Shown one piece after another: positions 11,691 to 21,695 of a stretch of DNA of 64,000 nt. The DNA is from Asterella californica (taxonomy: Eukaryota > Streptophyta > Marchantiopsida > Marchantiales > Aytoniaceae): positions 31,991,501 to 32,055,500 of the forward strand of contig JAYKYS010000001.1 of assembly GCA_036924285.1 (NCBI GenBank), written 5' to 3'. Position 1 is the first letter of the stretch, and each line of letters opens with the position of its first letter. Position numbers and translations under genes: made by a program. The notes under the pieces are model-generated. The model was not told the DNA's origin. It did no database searches and was given only the letters and a program-made list of their open reading frames with translations.

Positions 11691-11970
11691 ATCAATACCA
11701 ATCTTTATATTTCATATTTTTTAGATGTTTTTAATACGAGTATGGTTTGATGAGATATCCCTTTTGTAGTTATGGGTATTCTCTCTCCAATGAGATCAAT
11801 ATTGACTCGAGATACATCATGTAGTTCAGTTATTTATCTCACAAAGAATAAAATCTCATGTGAAAAAGATGCACAAGAGTTCTTACTGTATCACATGGGA
11901 TGTCCAGGTTAGTCGAGAACGGATGTCTACACGTGCGATCATTACAACACCGTTAGCTCTTTTTCTTGAG
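11690..11970 (+). repeat. Dispersed repeat T, copy 1
   Basis: This copy is co-linear with 26820-27130. Shared blocks in order include ACGAGTAT-GTTTGAT, ATGAGATC, GATACATC, CAAGAGTT, ATCACATGGGATG and a block around GACACCGTTAGC with TTGAGTCGTG. No long frame is conserved between the copies, so it may be an LTR or untranslated part of an element. Confidence 0.6.
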
Positions 11971-12159
11971 TCGTGGGAGTGTTTGAGAGCTAAGTTCAGA
12001 CAAAATTTCATTAGAATTCAACAAAACTGATAAAAAGTATCAAAATTTTATGAATTTATTTTTCATTATTTTTTTCAGTAATTAATATATCTAACAGAGA
12101 TTTTAATCGTCAAAGTTAGTTGACTACTGTATCGTCCATAATCTAACGATCGCTGCAAC

Positions 12160-12420
12160 TGTGGCACACAAGCTGAAGTCTCTCTACTCAAGATGCTCCA
12201 TTTTGATCGCTCCACCCGGGCCTCTCCACTTCGATAGCCCCAGCTGGAGTACTCACTTGGAATGTCTAGGTCGCTCGACTTGAGGTGCTCCAATTTAGTT
12301 GCTCCACTCGAGATGTCCTACATGGGATGACTTGGTCACTCTACCTAGGTCACTCCACGAGGAGTCAGACGTCTCACTCCCTCCACGAGGAGTCAGACGT
12401 CTCACTCCCCCCACATGACG
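12160..12420 (+). repeat. Degenerate minisatellite with one exact 28-bp tandem duplication
   Basis: Loosely repeated units built on GCTCCACT/CACTCCAC-like words run from about 12160. They end in two near-identical 28-bp units at 12354-12381 and 12382-12409 starting TCCACGAGGAGTCAGACG. Confidence 0.65.
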
Positions 12421-12429
12421 GCACATGAT

Positions 12430-12800
12430 CACTCATCCCCTCGGATGAGCTATAAGCGTGGCAACAACAACAAAGGTGACCAAGTATAGGAGCATGCATG
12501 AGAGACATCGCTTCATCTCCTAGCTTTGGAGATATATGGATCGTCAACCTCGGAGTTCGATGTTTTTATTCGAGATTGTGCTAGAGCTTATCATGATAGA
12601 CGTCAAAGGTACCACTTTCTCTTATTTTTGCATTACGTTCTTTAGACATCGTGTTTTCATTAGAGAGTTTTAGCTAACATAATCCACAAGAGAGCAATTG
12701 TAGACGATGCTATTTCTTGTGCACCTGTTGTATGCAGAAGTTTGATTTACCGATGTTTGATATTTTAAGAACGATATGCGACTTTAGAGCTAAAGATAAC
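12430..12800 (+). repeat. Dispersed coding repeat U, copy 1
   Basis: This copy is homologous in inverted orientation to 42800-43160, and the similarity is clearest after translation. Here the frame reads EFDVFIRDCARAYHDRRQ then a GT that could be a donor site. The partner reads LDVFIRDCARAYHDRHQ. Farther on, both carry a second block resembling IYRC after a cluster of Ala/Val (about 12690-12760). Conservation at the protein level suggests a transposon-encoded or multicopy gene exon. I do not recognise the family. Stops interrupt this copy. Confidence 0.5.
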
Positions 12801-13254
12801 AGAGCTTAGTCTCGTCTTTCTCCTCCTTAGGGGTGTTGGCTGTTTGGTCCTCGGGTCTCTCTTTTTCTTATACGACCTGATGGGATCTTTCCATCTGTTT
12901 GCTATTCATTGCATCGCGCTTTCACTTTTTTAACAGTTTATGCTTCGATGAAAAACCCAAACTCTAGATATCAACTTCCTTTAATATATGTATGAATACC
13001 ACGTCATAGCAATGTTTGACCTAACGAGTTGTATTGAAGTCCGATAGGGAAACATGTTGTCATACGTACTAACAGTTGCGTAGAGAAGTTTGAAAGAGAA
13101 ATAACTGGAGGTTGATAATTTCTTGACTGAGTCTCCGAGCTCTATTTTGACAAGCTACTCAGCTTCCACGAATCGTCTAAGATACATATTGTTTCCAAAG
13201 GCCACAACAATTAATCAGATCTCTGCTTCTGCGAAACTTGCTGCATTGGACTTC

Positions 13255-13458
13255 TGTTAGAACTGACTATCAGTATGAACGTAAAGTACAACAACTAGTT
13301 TAGACTATTTGGGCTCATGCCCTTTCGCAGGCTTTGCCTGCCCTTGTACCAAAGTATAAGTACCTGGCCTTTGGGCCTCCTACCTCATTATTCATTTCAG
13401 TAAACAAGCTTACTCATACTTGGTCTCTCACATTGATCCTCTCTCTCCTTTTCCTATA
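13255..13458 (+). repeat. Copia 5' LTR
   Basis: The LTR begins TGTTAGAACTGA and ends TTCCTATA directly before the primer-binding site. The ends are TG...TA rather than the usual TG...CA. It contains a small inverted word pair (CAGGCTTTGCCTG). Boundaries are set by comparison with the 3' copy and by the ACTTC duplication. Confidence 0.95.
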
Positions 13459-13470
13459 TGGTATCAGAGC
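13459..13470 (+). promoter_or_regulatory. Primer-binding site, initiator tRNA-Met
   Basis: TGGTATCAGAGC follows the 5' LTR directly. It is the standard copia primer-binding site complementary to the 3' end of plant initiator methionine tRNA. Confidence 0.9.
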
Positions 13471-13637
13471 TACGGGTTGTTATTTTCCCAGCATAATAAC
13501 GTAGGCTTCAGATAGACCCTAGGCACAGGTGAAGGAGCAATCAGGGGACGCCTTGATTGCTAAAGCGTGAAGGACGCTTCTCGCTTAGACGATCGCAGCG
13601 CTCAATAGAACCTCAGTAGTTCAGCGATAAATCTGCG

Positions 13638-14539
13638 ATGGCGAACACGTTCAGCACTAAAGGCTGGCAAAGTTCGATGGGACGTACTTCACGTACTGGA
13701 AACACAAGATGAAACTCCAGTTAGACGCTGAAGGCGTTCTCGGAATTGTCGATGGTAGTGAACCTCGACCAGTAGCCACTACCGTTAACCCTCTACCTGC
13801 CACCGGACCAGGTAGCATTGCGGAATGGGATCGTCAGAGCAAGAATGCTTTGACGGTAATAAATCAGTGTTGCGAGAACACTGTTATCGGTCACATTATT
13901 TCTTACCGCTCGGCAACAGAAGCTTGGAACACATTGACTTCTAACTTTGCCGCGCAAGACACAGTGACCCATATGCACTTGAAAGAAAAGCTGCGAACTC
14001 TCAAGATGAAGACGAACGACTCAGTCACATCGCATGTAAACACTTTCAAGTCGATTGTCGAGCAGCTGGCATCTGCAGGCGTACAAGTAGGCGCACAAGA
14101 GCAGCTGCTCACACTCATGGGTAGCATGCCAGACAGCTACCAAATGTTCCTACAAGTGATGAGATGCAACACCAACTTGACGTTGCAAGATCTCATCTCG
14201 TTCCTTCTCACCGAAGAAACTTTTCGTCGAAGAATGCAGCATGAATCTTCGACTGCATTGTTTGCAGGAAAGAGGCAACCACCCAAGCAAGGCAAGAACG
14301 GCAACCGTTCTAAGAAGCGAACACCAGATTCCAACATTCAGTGCTTCGGATGCAACTTAATTGGACATCGTGTCCAGAATTGCCCAAATCAAGCTTCAAG
14401 CAGCAGCGCTCCGCCCAATCAACCTCAACAACAAGGTGGAAATCAGAAGAACCGCAACCAGAAGAATCGCCAGCGCAACAACAACAACAACACTAGGCGA
14501 GTACTGATGACCCAACTCTACAACGAATTTGCACCTTGA
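13638..14539 (+). pseudogene. Copia gag with zinc knuckle, frameshifted near its start
   Basis: The natural start is probably ATG at 13638, but that frame closes within about 25 codons. The gag sequence proper (FDGTYFTYWKHKMKL-like, the usual copia gag opening) runs in another frame and is open from before 13709 to TGA at 14537-14539. The body matches copia-type gag polypeptides. A CCHC zinc knuckle, CFGCNLIGHRVQNC, begins at codon 212 of the 13709 frame, followed by an Asn/Gln-rich tail. In intact relatives gag reads through into protease. Here a TGA interrupts, probably a changed CGA or similar codon. Confidence 0.85.
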
Positions 14540-14542
14540 ACT

Positions 14543-14927
14543 GTGGACCGTCATTGGTACGTTGACACCGACGTTACCCACCACATGGCATTCGACCGCG
14601 ATCAATTTTGTAAGTACACTGAACGAGAAAGTGCTCTTCAAGATCAAATTCTCTTAGGAGATGACACTACAGTTCAAATTGAAGGTCACGGCGATGTTGA
14701 AGTTAAACTTCTCAACGGCGAAAACGTCTTAATTAAGGATGTCTTGCACGTCCCTGCACTACGGAAGAACTTGTTTTCAACTCGAATGTTTGACTCCAAG
14801 GGTGGGTGGTGCATTATCGATAATGGTACTTGCCATCTAGAGGACAAGAACAGACATCCAATTGCCCCATGCCCGCTAAGCAATGATCTTTACTTGCTAG
14901 GCTCGTCTGTAATTCTCGTGCACACTA
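14543..14927 (+). pseudogene. Copia protease domain with altered catalytic motif
   Basis: The frame just after the gag stop reads WYVDTDVTHHM, the position of the retropepsin active site that is normally W-Y-x-D-S/T-G-A-T-x-H. The glycine of the D-S/T-G triad is replaced by aspartate, consistent with a single G-to-A change, so the protease should be inactive. Downstream, GHGDVEVKL and DVLHVPALRKNLFS are typical of copia protease. The domain then reaches DLYLLGSS and runs into the GC-rich insert. Confidence 0.85.
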
Positions 14928-15670
14928 TGTCACTCCCGCAAGCACACCATGTCCAGCTGAAGGCAGAGCACTCCCAATCCCTGCTTCCAACAATGTCCCT
15001 TGAAACGCCCTCTCGGGAAAGACTGGGGGGTCCTGGAGGTGGCCGTGGTGGCAGATCGACCAACCGTGATCGACCACGACTGATCCTCCCCTTGCACCCC
15101 TTCGCACAGTCACAGTCCACAAACACACTCCCTGAAAACACATTTCCCGCACCGTTTCTGGCACCGAATTCTGAGGGAGGCACGGATCGTCACGAGGGCG
15201 ATCCGTGGTCTCAAGACCAGGGCGCCTACCTCGACCTTGCACGGAATCCTAACCGGCGCGCTCTCCCATGAAGGGACGACGCCCCTATAATCCTCGAGGC
15301 AAACAGCACGTCCCCTTATGAGAACGCGTCCCGCCATGGCGAGCCAAGGGGCGCGGCCCCACATGTGGGGCCACGCCCCCTCAACTTCCCGGGGCGGCTC
15401 CCAAGGCTGGGGCACGAACCCCGGGAGTATTAACTCCCCGGCCCCCCCCCCCATCCCGTCCTTCTCGGGAGGGCGGCGGCGACGGCTGCCAACCCACCGT
15501 TCTTCGGAGGAGCTCCCAGCTCCTCGGAGCTGGGAAGCTCCCCCAACGAGGGAGTCAACCTGCGCGGAGAACGGTCAATCCTCCCCCATGGAGAACTCCC
15601 CATGGAAGTACTCCCCCACAGGAATATTCCCTCTGGTACTATTTCCTCCGGTATTATTTTGTTAGAAACA
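14928..15670. mobile_element. GC-rich insert inside the copia pol region
   Basis: Composition changes abruptly to GC-rich between roughly 14.93 and 15.67 kb. Long frames appear on both strands, as expected of GC-rich non-coding DNA. The insert separates DLYLLGSS from the segment leading to the LWHKRLGH motif, which in intact copia elements are close. The inner ends TGTCACTCCCG and TTAGAAACA would fit a solo LTR (TG...CA), but I find no matching target duplication, so the boundaries and nature are unproven. It contains a palindrome around GGGCCCCACATGTGGGGCC-like sequence near 15350. Confidence 0.55.
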
Positions 15671-16495
15671 AATCTTTCTTTTCTTGCAAGCCCTTCAGCA
15701 GCAATTTCCGACTCTACAGTAGGCACTCTGCTTTCAACCCGTCACACACATGGTGATGACTCATCCACTCTTACATGTCTTGCATCTACATCTTACATAG
15801 TCGATGAGTCTAACACACCTATTTCCACTCTTTATCGATCTGTCACCCGCCCGCGCTTTGTCTATCTTACATTTGCCACTCCTACCGCCGACCTCTGGCA
15901 CAAGCGGCTTGGCCACATCAGTCTTACTCGGCTTGACCAACTCCGTCGCCATCAATCTGTTATTGGTCTAAATCTGCCCACTATTCACAATTTCACTTGT
16001 CCCCCGTGCTTGCATGGCAAGCAAGCCCGCACAAAATTTCCACGTGCCGCCACTACTCGCGCCACCGAAATTCTCGAAATTGTCCACTATGACATAAGCG
16101 GCCGCATTTCCCCTTGCACTTTTTCCGGCTATGAGTACTTCATGACCATGACCGACGACTACTCCCGTTATACCGTTGTCCGCCTACTGCACTACAAGAG
16201 CGACTGCTTCACAGCATTCAAGGAGTTTCACACATTTGCCGAGCGTCAAACCGGCAAGAATCTCAAGACTCTACGCTCCGACAACGGTGGTGAGTTCCGT
16301 TCCACCCTCTTTGATGCCTATTGTCAGGAACACGGTATCCAATGCCAGTTGACCGTCCCTGACACTCCTCAGCAAAACGGGGTAGCTGAGCGTAAAAATC
16401 ACACCCTCTTAAACTCTGTCCGCGCTATGATGTTTTCAGCAGGACTAGACAAACAGTTTTGGGTGAGGCTATCAATCACGCCACTTATGTTCTAA
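15671..16495 (+). pseudogene. Copia GAG-pre-integrase and integrase core
   Basis: LWHKRLGH (about 15893) and the CPPC-HGK pair form the HHCC zinc-binding region. The integrase core follows with the first catalytic Asp in HYD (16090-16092), the second in RSDNGGEF (16280-16282) and the Glu in NGVAERKN (16388-16390), so the D,D-E triad is present. The frame closes at 16495 after FWV because one nucleotide is missing in the TTTTGGG run near 16461. The sequence resumes as GEAINHATYVLNRCPT in the next frame. Confidence 0.9.
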
Positions 16496-17496
16496 ATCGT
16501 TGTCCCACCAAGACCATCGATCCTGCCACCACTCCCTTTGAGCTATGGCATGGCCGCAAGCCCACCATCTCACATCTTCGAGTTTTTGGCTGCACAGCTT
16601 TTGCCAACATTATAGAGACTCACCGCTCTAAGCTAGATAGTCACTCCCACGAGTGCCTTCTTCTCGGCTACAGCAGTCAAAGTAAGGCATACCGTCTCCA
16701 ACGTAAATCTGACGGTCATACTTTTGTTTCTCGCGATGTTATATTTGATGAGTCTCTCCCTGCATCAATATCATCTCCTCCCAACCCTGCTCTCACTGCC
16801 ATCACTGAGGATGAAATACAGAATGATGTGCACTTCTTCCATCACCATCCTCCTACTTCGGGTCCAGCCCCTAGTCCTTCAGTGGGAGCTACTCTTCCCC
16901 TTCTGAGTTCGTCTGTTCTGCCTCCTTTTGCACCACCTCCCGCCTTCGGTCCTTCCGTTGGCCCTGGTCCCGGTCATTCTTCAAGCAGTAGTCTTGTCCC
17001 GGACTCCGTTCCTCCTCTACCCTCAGCGGGATATGGAGGAGGAGGAGTTAGCGGAGGCACATTTCACACACCAACTCAATCTGTGACCAGCTCATCCACT
17101 AGTAGCCCACAATCCCACAGTCGATATCCGTTCTCAACTTATTCTACCATGAATTTATCTTCCCCAATCCGAACCAGACATAACACAGATGTAGAAAACA
17201 TGAGCACACTACACCCATACCTACATCGTTCACCACCGCAGTCTCCACCACCGCACTCAAGTGACTTTGAGATGGCATCGTCTCCTCCCACTGAGATCCA
17301 AGCACCACCACCACTCCGGCGATCAACACGTCAGTCCAACCCTCCTAACCGCGATCCAGCTGAAGGTTACGACACAACGACTTTGATCACGAAGGCAAGA
17401 ACGAGTAAGAAGCGTGCACTAATGGTGACTTTGAGACCAGTCTTGATGGAGCCCAACTCCTATCAGGAGGTCCTATCATCTCCAAATGCTGCTTGA
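16462..17496 (+). pseudogene. Copia integrase C-terminal region and linker to RT
   Basis: After the frameshift, ATYVLNRCPTK, PFELWHGRKP and LRVFGC mark the conserved copia integrase C-terminal block. Next come a GKR-like region with FVSRDVIFDE and a long Pro/Ser-rich linker of about 200 residues. The frame ends at TGA 17494-17496 immediately before WSEVITEEL, the start of the RT domain. In intact relatives this is one continuous frame. Confidence 0.85.
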
Positions 17497-18081
17497 TGGT
17501 CCGAGGTCATCACCGAAGAGCTCAGGTCCCACGAGGAGAACGATACATGGACACTCACAGATTTATCACACGGACAAAGACCCATAACCAACAAGTGGAC
17601 CTTCAAGCTGAAGCTAAATTCAGATGGGTCCATCGCCCGATACAATGCACGGTTGGTGGCCCGAGGATTCACTCAAGTGTATGGGCTCGACTACATTGAC
17701 ACCTTCTCCCCTGTAGTCCGTGTGCAATCAGTGCGATTGATACTAGCGATCGCAGCTCAACACAACCTCCACGTCCATCAGATGGATGTGAAGACAACCT
17801 TCCTGAATGGAACGCTGAGTGAAGAAATCTACATGGGAGTCCCTGACGGCATCAACGCCCCAGGAACTGGTAAAGTGTGCAAGCTACTTCGTACACTTTA
17901 TGGATTGAAGCAATCTTCTAGAGAATGGTATTTGATCATAGATAAGTTCTTATTTTCTCTCGGGTTCAGTAAGTCAGGAGCTGATGATAACGTATATTAC
18001 ATTCATAAGGATAATCAGTTTGCCATCCTAGCACTCTACGTTGATGATACAATCATAGCAAGCAGCAGCGAAGGTTGCTAA
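17497..18081 (+). pseudogene. Copia reverse transcriptase
   Basis: Motifs in order: NKWTFKLKL, ARLVARGFTQ, YIDTFSPVVR, HQMDVKTTFLNG, LYGLKQSSREW and the catalytic YVDD (18037-18048). In most copia elements the DVKTTFLNG block is DVKTAFLNG. The frame closes shortly after YVDD and RT continues in another frame from about 18075, implying a small indel. Confidence 0.9.
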
Positions 18082-19007
18082 CATACATCAAGAGTAACCT
18101 CAGCGCAAGGTTCCAGATGAGTGACATCGGTAACATCCATCATTGCTTGAGTATAGAGATTAACCGAAATCGAGCAGAAGGATGGATCAGACTCAGTCAA
18201 ACCTTATACTTGACCCAAAAGTTATTCCAGTTTGGCTTAGAGAATTGTCAACATGTCAGTACACCATTGACCCCAGGAGAAAAGTTCTCAACTGAAGATT
18301 GTCCTGCTACTACTGAAGAGAAGGCGCAATGTGCTTCTTATCCATATCAGAGTGCGACAGGCTCCATCAACTGGGTTGCCGTCTGCACTCGTCCTGATCT
18401 AGCCTTCAGCATTAGTGTATTATCTCAATACATGGCTAACCCAGGACTAAAACACATCACCGCCATAAAGCGCACATTTCGCTATATCAAAGGTACTTTA
18501 GACCAGTACTTAGAATACAAGTACTCGCCTCAACCAATTTCTCTATTTGGCTACACTGATGCTGATTGGGGAGGTCACATCGAGTCTCGACGTTCAACAT
18601 CTGGAAATTGCTTCATCTACTCACAAGGAGCAATCAGTTGGTCGTCGAAGAGACAGAAATCTGTTGCACTATCGAGTACTGAAGCTGAGTATATGGCACT
18701 CAGCACATGTTCATCAGAAGCAATGTGGCTTCGACAACTCTTAGCTGATATTGGTTTAGCTGAGAATGAGGCAACTACTTTGTATTGTGATAACCAGAGT
18801 GCAATAGCACTCGTAGAATCGTCCAAGTTTCATGACTGGACGAAACACATAGATATTCGGTACCACTTCATTAAGGATCAAGTTGCATCCAAGACAATTG
18901 AAGTGAAGTACTGCCCTACTCAGGAGATGGTAGCGGATATCTTAACTAAGGGCATACCGGCTCCTAAGTTGGATTACCTTCTACCAAGACTAGGATTGAA
19001 AGTTTAG
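18075..19007 (+). pseudogene. Copia RT C-terminus and RNase H
   Basis: The frame begins LTYIKSNLSARFQMSDIG and contains the copia RNase H landmarks GYTDADWGG, SWSSKRQKSVALSSTEAEY, LYCDNQSAI, HTKHIDIRYHFI-like sequence (here DWTKHIDIRYHFI) and ADILTKGIP. It ends at 19007, 30 bp before the 3' LTR. Within this segment the sequence is open, so decay is concentrated upstream. Confidence 0.9.
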
Positions 19008-19025
19008 ATCTACAACAACTAGTCG

Positions 19026-19036
19026 CTGAGTGGGAG
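19026..19036 (+). promoter_or_regulatory. Copia polypurine tract
   Basis: CTGAGTGGGAG lies directly before the TG of the 3' LTR, the expected position for plus-strand priming. Confidence 0.75.
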
Positions 19037-19241
19037 TGTTAGAACTGACTGTACAGTATGAACGTAAAGTACAGCAACTAGTTTAGACTATTTGGGCTCA
19101 TGCCCTTTCGCAGGCTTTGCCTGCCCTTGTACCAAAGTATAAGTACCTGGTCTTTGGGCCTCCTATCTCATTATTCATTTCAGTAAACAAGCTTACTCAT
19201 ACTTGGTCTCTCACATTGATCCTCTCTCTCCTTTTCCTATA
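19037..19241 (+). repeat. Copia 3' LTR
   Basis: The sequence begins TGTTAGAACTGACTGTACAG and ends TTCCTATA, followed by the target duplication ACTTC. It differs from the 5' LTR by a short indel near its start and about four substitutions. Confidence 0.95.
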
Positions 19242-19246
19242 ACTTC

Positions 19247-21695
19247 CTTGATCCTATTTTCCTGTGAAGACTGGAACCCGTCTGATCATGATGCGATTAC
19301 ACTTGATTTCTAAATCACACCAGGAGAGTACTATAGCTGTTGGCAATATTTCCAGTAGAGAAAAATGTGTTGGCAGTCCAAGTACGAAGTGACTTCGGGG
19401 TTCCATCGAATGTCACATATCCATTCATAAGTGCTCTAATAACTCGAGATAACTTGGAGGGTCTAGTCTCTTTCTCTCTCTCTCTGGAATCTTGGGGCAC
19501 TTCGTCAGTTATGTGCCTTTGTTCTGTGGACAGCTCACTTAAATGAGGAGTTGTAGTGATGAGAATCAGTTTCTTCCGATCACTAGAAGCTTCTAGTACC
19601 GTCTCCCTTAAATATCATCGCACTCCAACTGTTTATATTTTATCGTAAGCCAGTGGTCATCACGGGCGGTCTCCTGCTGTGTATCTGCAACACAGAGGGC
19701 AGATTGCAAGAGCAGACAGATGGGAATATCGCTCTAGATTGAGATGTACTTTCCAGATGACAACCATGAGGTTACTCACTACATCATCTTTGAGTTTCTA
19801 GGGTGCCTGCAAATGCTGAATGTTTTATTCGACAAAAGTGTTGAATTCACATGTCATTTTGTTCAATCTCCATGCACTGGTCAGCATGACAAGGAAATAT
19901 TGTAGCTGTTTTGATCGCAAAGGATTCCTTTCCGCCACTAGTGCTGCTGCAAATTCTTAGCATTATTCATCTTTTTCTAGGAGAACTCTGTTATCTTTAG
20001 GGGATTACTTTATCGTTAGGATGGTATCAATATTCCATAAGAGAGAGAGTTAAATATTTTTTCTCGTTTATTACGAGAGATGGTACATTTGTGATTTAGC
20101 TCATAGAAGCTCGGTCCCTTACTTGAAGAGGTTGCGCTAGTTGCTAGACATAGTTAGTTTCTTGAACGATATAGTGTTTTGAGTGTTTTTACTTTCCGTG
20201 CTTGGTTTGGTGATCCTCTCCTTGTTCTCTTTTCGTGCCTAAGTGCATGGAAAGGTGAGAAAAACTGCGTTCGATATCGATCTACAATCACAAATCACAC
20301 AACATATGTAACAGAATTCTCGATAAAGCTTTTTCATTACTGCACTCGTTATAGTGAATTCATTAAAACGTTAGCCAAAGAGATAGATTTCATTATCTGT
20401 ATGCAAACTTGATGCGGTTAAAAGTAACTGCAGTTCAAGAAATTAACCATGTGATCAACTGTATGGACTGAAGAATACCGAAGGGTCGTATGCAAGAAAG
20501 TTATTAACTTTTGAGTTGCACGGGGGCTGATTTTATACCTAGAACTTTTGTTGATTTAGAGCCAAGTTTCGGAGGTGGAACACAAGAATCAGAAAGGATA
20601 GAAAAAAATACTATCAGCACTGATCTTGGTCAAATCGTTTCTCTTTCTTTTTCTCCTTGAGAGAAATCGATTGAATATCGACCGTCGCTACCGGGACTAC
20701 AAATCTCAAAGGGTTAAGTGGACATATAAGTAAGAATATATAATTAATATATATAATTTGTAACTAAACTAATGTGAAAAATTGAAAGCGTTTATAATGA
20801 CCAAATATTAACTAGATCGAGAGTTGCGGGAAGATATGGAAATAACCCTAGAGTATAGAGTGCCAGACCTTGGTATAAAAATAAAATTATTTATTCTAAA
20901 TATTAATTTATTATTTAATTTAAGCGTGCTGCTCTAAATACGAATATAGTATATACACGCACTATGATATGCGAGTCCGTTGAGGCTCATAGCTATAGCT
21001 ATTGCCCTATCTGATTCATTTATGGTAACCCCCGCACTTTCTGTACAATATGAAATAGAAAATAAACACAAGTATTTATAAGAAATATACAAATTATTTC
21101 TGTTGTGTATAGAATATACAATTTCTATACAAAATGCTACCTGAAATAGGGCAACGTAGTCTCAAGTCGGGAAAATGTTATCGCAAGGAAAAAGAGAACA
21201 TTTATGAAAGGCAGAAGATATTTTGGAAATGAACCATGCAAATAAAAATGAAAATGAAAATGCGAGTTCGACCCCTTCCGAGGAAAACAGGTAGTTACCG
21301 AGTACACATTGTTTCACCAGTTCCCCGTCATTGGTTTAGGGTTTAAGTATCGCCAGTTCTCCATCCACGTCCTCGTGAAGTAGGATTTGAATTGTCGATG
21401 AATAGAGGGGCAATGCGGCACACAATGCTGGACTCTGTAAACACATGCATGAACGTACGTACAGTAGGGCAAACGAGCGTTCTTGGCAATAAGCACTTTG
21501 TCGGAGTTAGCACATCAGTCGACAAGTGCTGTTCTGTGCTGGGCTTGATCTGTCGAGGTCTACCGAGGAGATTGTCCCTCCCGACACCGCTCTGTAGTCT
21601 AGTATTGTGTTGCATTCTTGGACGGTGTTCGGTCAGTTCAAGGAGGAAAGCTGGATGTTCCATGCTAGGGATGGTATGATGGTAACCAGACTAGG
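19247..21695. other. No gene recognised; probable upstream region of MOC1
   Basis: Short frames only. 20700-21150 is AT-rich. Around 21250 there is a B-box-like word (GAGTTCGACCCC). The last few hundred bases precede the predicted MOC1 start and carry an open frame (21392-21679) that could be 5' untranslated sequence. Confidence 0.4.

Larger units (their letters stand above)
13250..19246 (+). mobile_element. Ty1/copia LTR retrotransposon, recent but non-functional
   Basis: The element is complete from LTR to LTR (13255-13458 and 19037-19241) and bounded by the 5-bp target duplication ACTTC (13250-13254, 19242-19246). The two LTRs differ at about four substitutions and one indel in 204 bp, so the insertion is young. 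Domain order is gag, protease, integrase, reverse transcriptase, RNase H, which defines copia. Gag and pol are broken by an early gag frameshift, a stop between gag and protease, a GC-rich insert (about 14.93-15.67 kb), a frameshift in integrase, a stop before RT and a frameshift after the RT catalytic box. Confidence 0.95.

Noticed and set aside
15110..15454. Long overlapping frames on the minus strand in the GC-rich insert
   Set aside because: Frames are open on both strands because GC-rich DNA has few stops. No domain is visible.
14928..15670. Solo LTR in the copia element
   Set aside because: Ends could be TG...CA, but the 5-bp flanks (CACTA and AATCT) do not match, so it is reported only as a GC-rich insert.
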